Positions 5,547 through 6,623 of a DNA stretch of 6,623 bases are shown here, in pieces; positions within the stretch are counted from its first letter, which is position 1, and the number at the start of each line of letters is the position of its first letter. Source of the stretch: Candidatus Delongbacteria bacterium (GTDB lineage Bacteria > UBA4055); NCBI GenBank assembly GCA_028702975.1, contig JAQVNT010000088.1:1-6623 (forward strand), given 5' to 3'. The translations under genes and the position numbers were made by a program. The notes below the pieces were generated by a model. The model was given only the letters and a program-made list of their open reading frames with translations. It searched no databases and was not told where the DNA came from.

Positions 5547-6623
5547 TTATCTGTCTCTGCGCTTGATACCGCGCATATGCTGCTTGATCTTCATTATGCC
5601 TTTCTTTTCTTTCTCGAACGCTTTCTCAAGAAATCTTTCACGCTGTTTCGATCTTTTTTCGAAAAAAGATGTTTCCCGTTTGAGCTTAATATAATTGCCG
5701 AACCGTTTTTCGTCAAGTTCGCCGTTCTCTAAAGCTTCCCGTATTGCGCATCCGGGCTCGGTGTCGTGGGAGCAGTCGCTGAACCTGCACTGGGCCTCAA
5801 GCGCGACCACATCTTCGAAAGTGTTCTCCAGCGCTTCCTGTGACGCCACAGGCTTCAGGTCGCGGATACCGGGATTGTCGATCAGGACTCCGCCTTCGGG
5901 GAAGAGCAGCATCTCGCGGTGCGTGGTCGTATGCCTGCCGCGTTTATCCGCCGTTCTGATGTCAGAGACGAACATGATATCTTCGCCCATGAGCGCGTTA
6001 ATGATTGACGACTTACCTACGCCGGATGATCCTATGAAGCAGACCGACTTTCCCGGCCTGATATACTTAAGAAGGTCCGCGATACCGTCCCCGTCAACCG
6101 CGCTTACCGGATATACGGGCAGACTTCCCGCTGCAGTCCTGATGCGGTCAAGATAGTTCTCAAGGTCGGGGCAGATGTCTTTTTTATTGAGGATCAGAAC
6201 CGGTTCAGCCCCGCTTTCGTTGAGCATCAGGATGTAGCGCTCTATCTTGGTCAGGTTGAAATCCCTGTGGTCAAGCGAGGCCACATAGAACACCGTGTCA
6301 ATGTTGCTCGTTATGATCCTGATGCCTCCTCCGCCCGCTTTCTCGAAGTTACGCCCGAATGTGTCCTTGCCTTTTCGGATCAGTTTAGTTCTGCGCGGAA
6401 GTACTCCCTCAATGAAATGATCCTCCGCTCCCTCGGGCTTACTCAATGCGACCCAGTCACCCACGACCGGCAGCTGCTCTTTCGCAAATGTGCTCATAAA
6501 AAATTTCGTCGATACTGAACCTTCGACTTCTCCGGATTCCGTCATAAGCCAGAATCTGTTCTTAGTTTCTTTCGTTACCCTGGCCGGTATGTGATCAGTT
6601 GCTCTGTAAGGTTCAAAGTTCTT
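5547..6623 (-). CDS. rsgA: Small ribosomal subunit biogenesis GTPase RsgA (5' end missing)
   Basis: Circularly permuted GTPase that binds the immature 30S subunit and couples GTP hydrolysis to release of assembly factors. The frame stays open to the window edge: 26 codons before the ATG at 6545 read KNFEPYRATDHIPARVTKE... and fit the family, so that ATG is internal and the true start lies outside. 358 residues are visible, nearly full length. In order (visible numbering): an OB-fold with VVGDWVAL near 53-60; G4 NKKD at 146-149; G5 SA at 174-175; G1 GSSGVGKS at 198-205; G2 region RGRHTTT at 228-234; G3 DNPG at 249-252. The C-terminal zinc site has C279, C284, H286 and C292, and a lysine/arginine-rich tail follows. 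The order G4-G5-G1-G2-G3 is the family hallmark. G3 reads DNPG rather than the commoner DTPG, a variant I believe occurs in other RsgA proteins. A strong terminator follows the stop. Confidence 0.96.
   Translation of the reverse strand, partial: KNFEPYRATDHIPARVTKETKNRFWLMTESGEVEGSVSTKFFMSTFAKEQLPVVGDWVALSKPEGAEDHFIEGVLPRRTKLIRKGKDTFGRNFEKAGGGGIRIITSNIDTVFYVASLDHRDFNLTKIERYILMLNESGAEPVLILNKKDICPDLENYLDRIRTAAGSLPVYPVSAVDGDGIADLLKYIRPGKSVCFIGSSGVGKSSIINALMGEDIMFVSDIRTADKRGRHTTTHREMLLFPEGGVLIDNPGIRDLKPVASQEALENTFEDVVALEAQCRFSDCSHDTEPGCAIREALENGELDEKRFGNYIKLKRETSFFEKRSKQRERFLEKAFEKEKKGIMKIKQHMRGIKRRDR

Noticed and set aside
5695..6156. 153-codon open frame on the plus strand
   Set aside because: It is antisense to the motif-rich part of rsgA, with no ribosome site or domain; a shadow frame.
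6543..6545. ATG as the start of rsgA
   Set aside because: 26 upstream codons are open and family-like (PARVTKETKNRFWL), so the true start lies beyond the window.

Overview
The window carries five protein-coding genes, two of them cut off by its edges, plus one clear terminator. By eye the base composition is moderate (G+C a little under half) and uniform, and I see no insertion sequence, phage gene, tRNA, rRNA or CRISPR array. The genes look bacterial: Shine-Dalgarno sites are good, and there is an rsgA-type ribosome-assembly GTPase and a nucleoside kinase with an N-terminal threonyl-tRNA-synthetase-like part. That kinase type is, from general knowledge, common in anaerobic and deep-branching bacteria, but the sequence does not let me name a phylum.

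Layout. (1) Positions 1-1482, plus strand: the C-terminal 493 residues of a uridine-kinase-family nucleoside kinase. (2) 1483-1580: an AT-rich gap with a 7-bp inverted repeat and a plausible sigma70-like promoter. (3) 1581-4798, plus strand: a tight two-gene operon. The first gene encodes a 694-residue membrane protein made of two DUF1538 repeats, the family of the UmpA/UmpB cation/proton antiporter. The second, starting two bases after the first one's stop, encodes a 376-residue soluble protein that I read as three PII-like domains in tandem. (4) 4829-5458, minus strand: a small cytoplasmic gluzincin-type metalloprotease-like protein with HExxH and a downstream EGFA glutamate. (5) 5517-5542: a rho-independent terminator for the minus-strand gene upstream of it. 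(6) 5547-6623, minus strand: rsgA, missing only its extreme N-terminus at the window edge.

How they work together. The central operon is the point of interest. Classical PII proteins are homotrimers that bind small effectors and control transporters by touching them with the T-loop. Here three PII-like folds appear to be joined in one chain, possibly a covalent pseudo-trimer, and made from the same message as a transporter in which two DUF1538 halves are also joined. The transporter has two large hydrophilic segments, about 114 and 74 residues, that the repeat alignment does not account for and that could be docking or regulatory parts. The simplest model is a PII-gated cation/proton antiporter built entirely from fused subunits. 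The flanking genes (nucleoside kinase, metalloprotease-like protein, rsgA) look like unrelated housekeeping or accessory genes.
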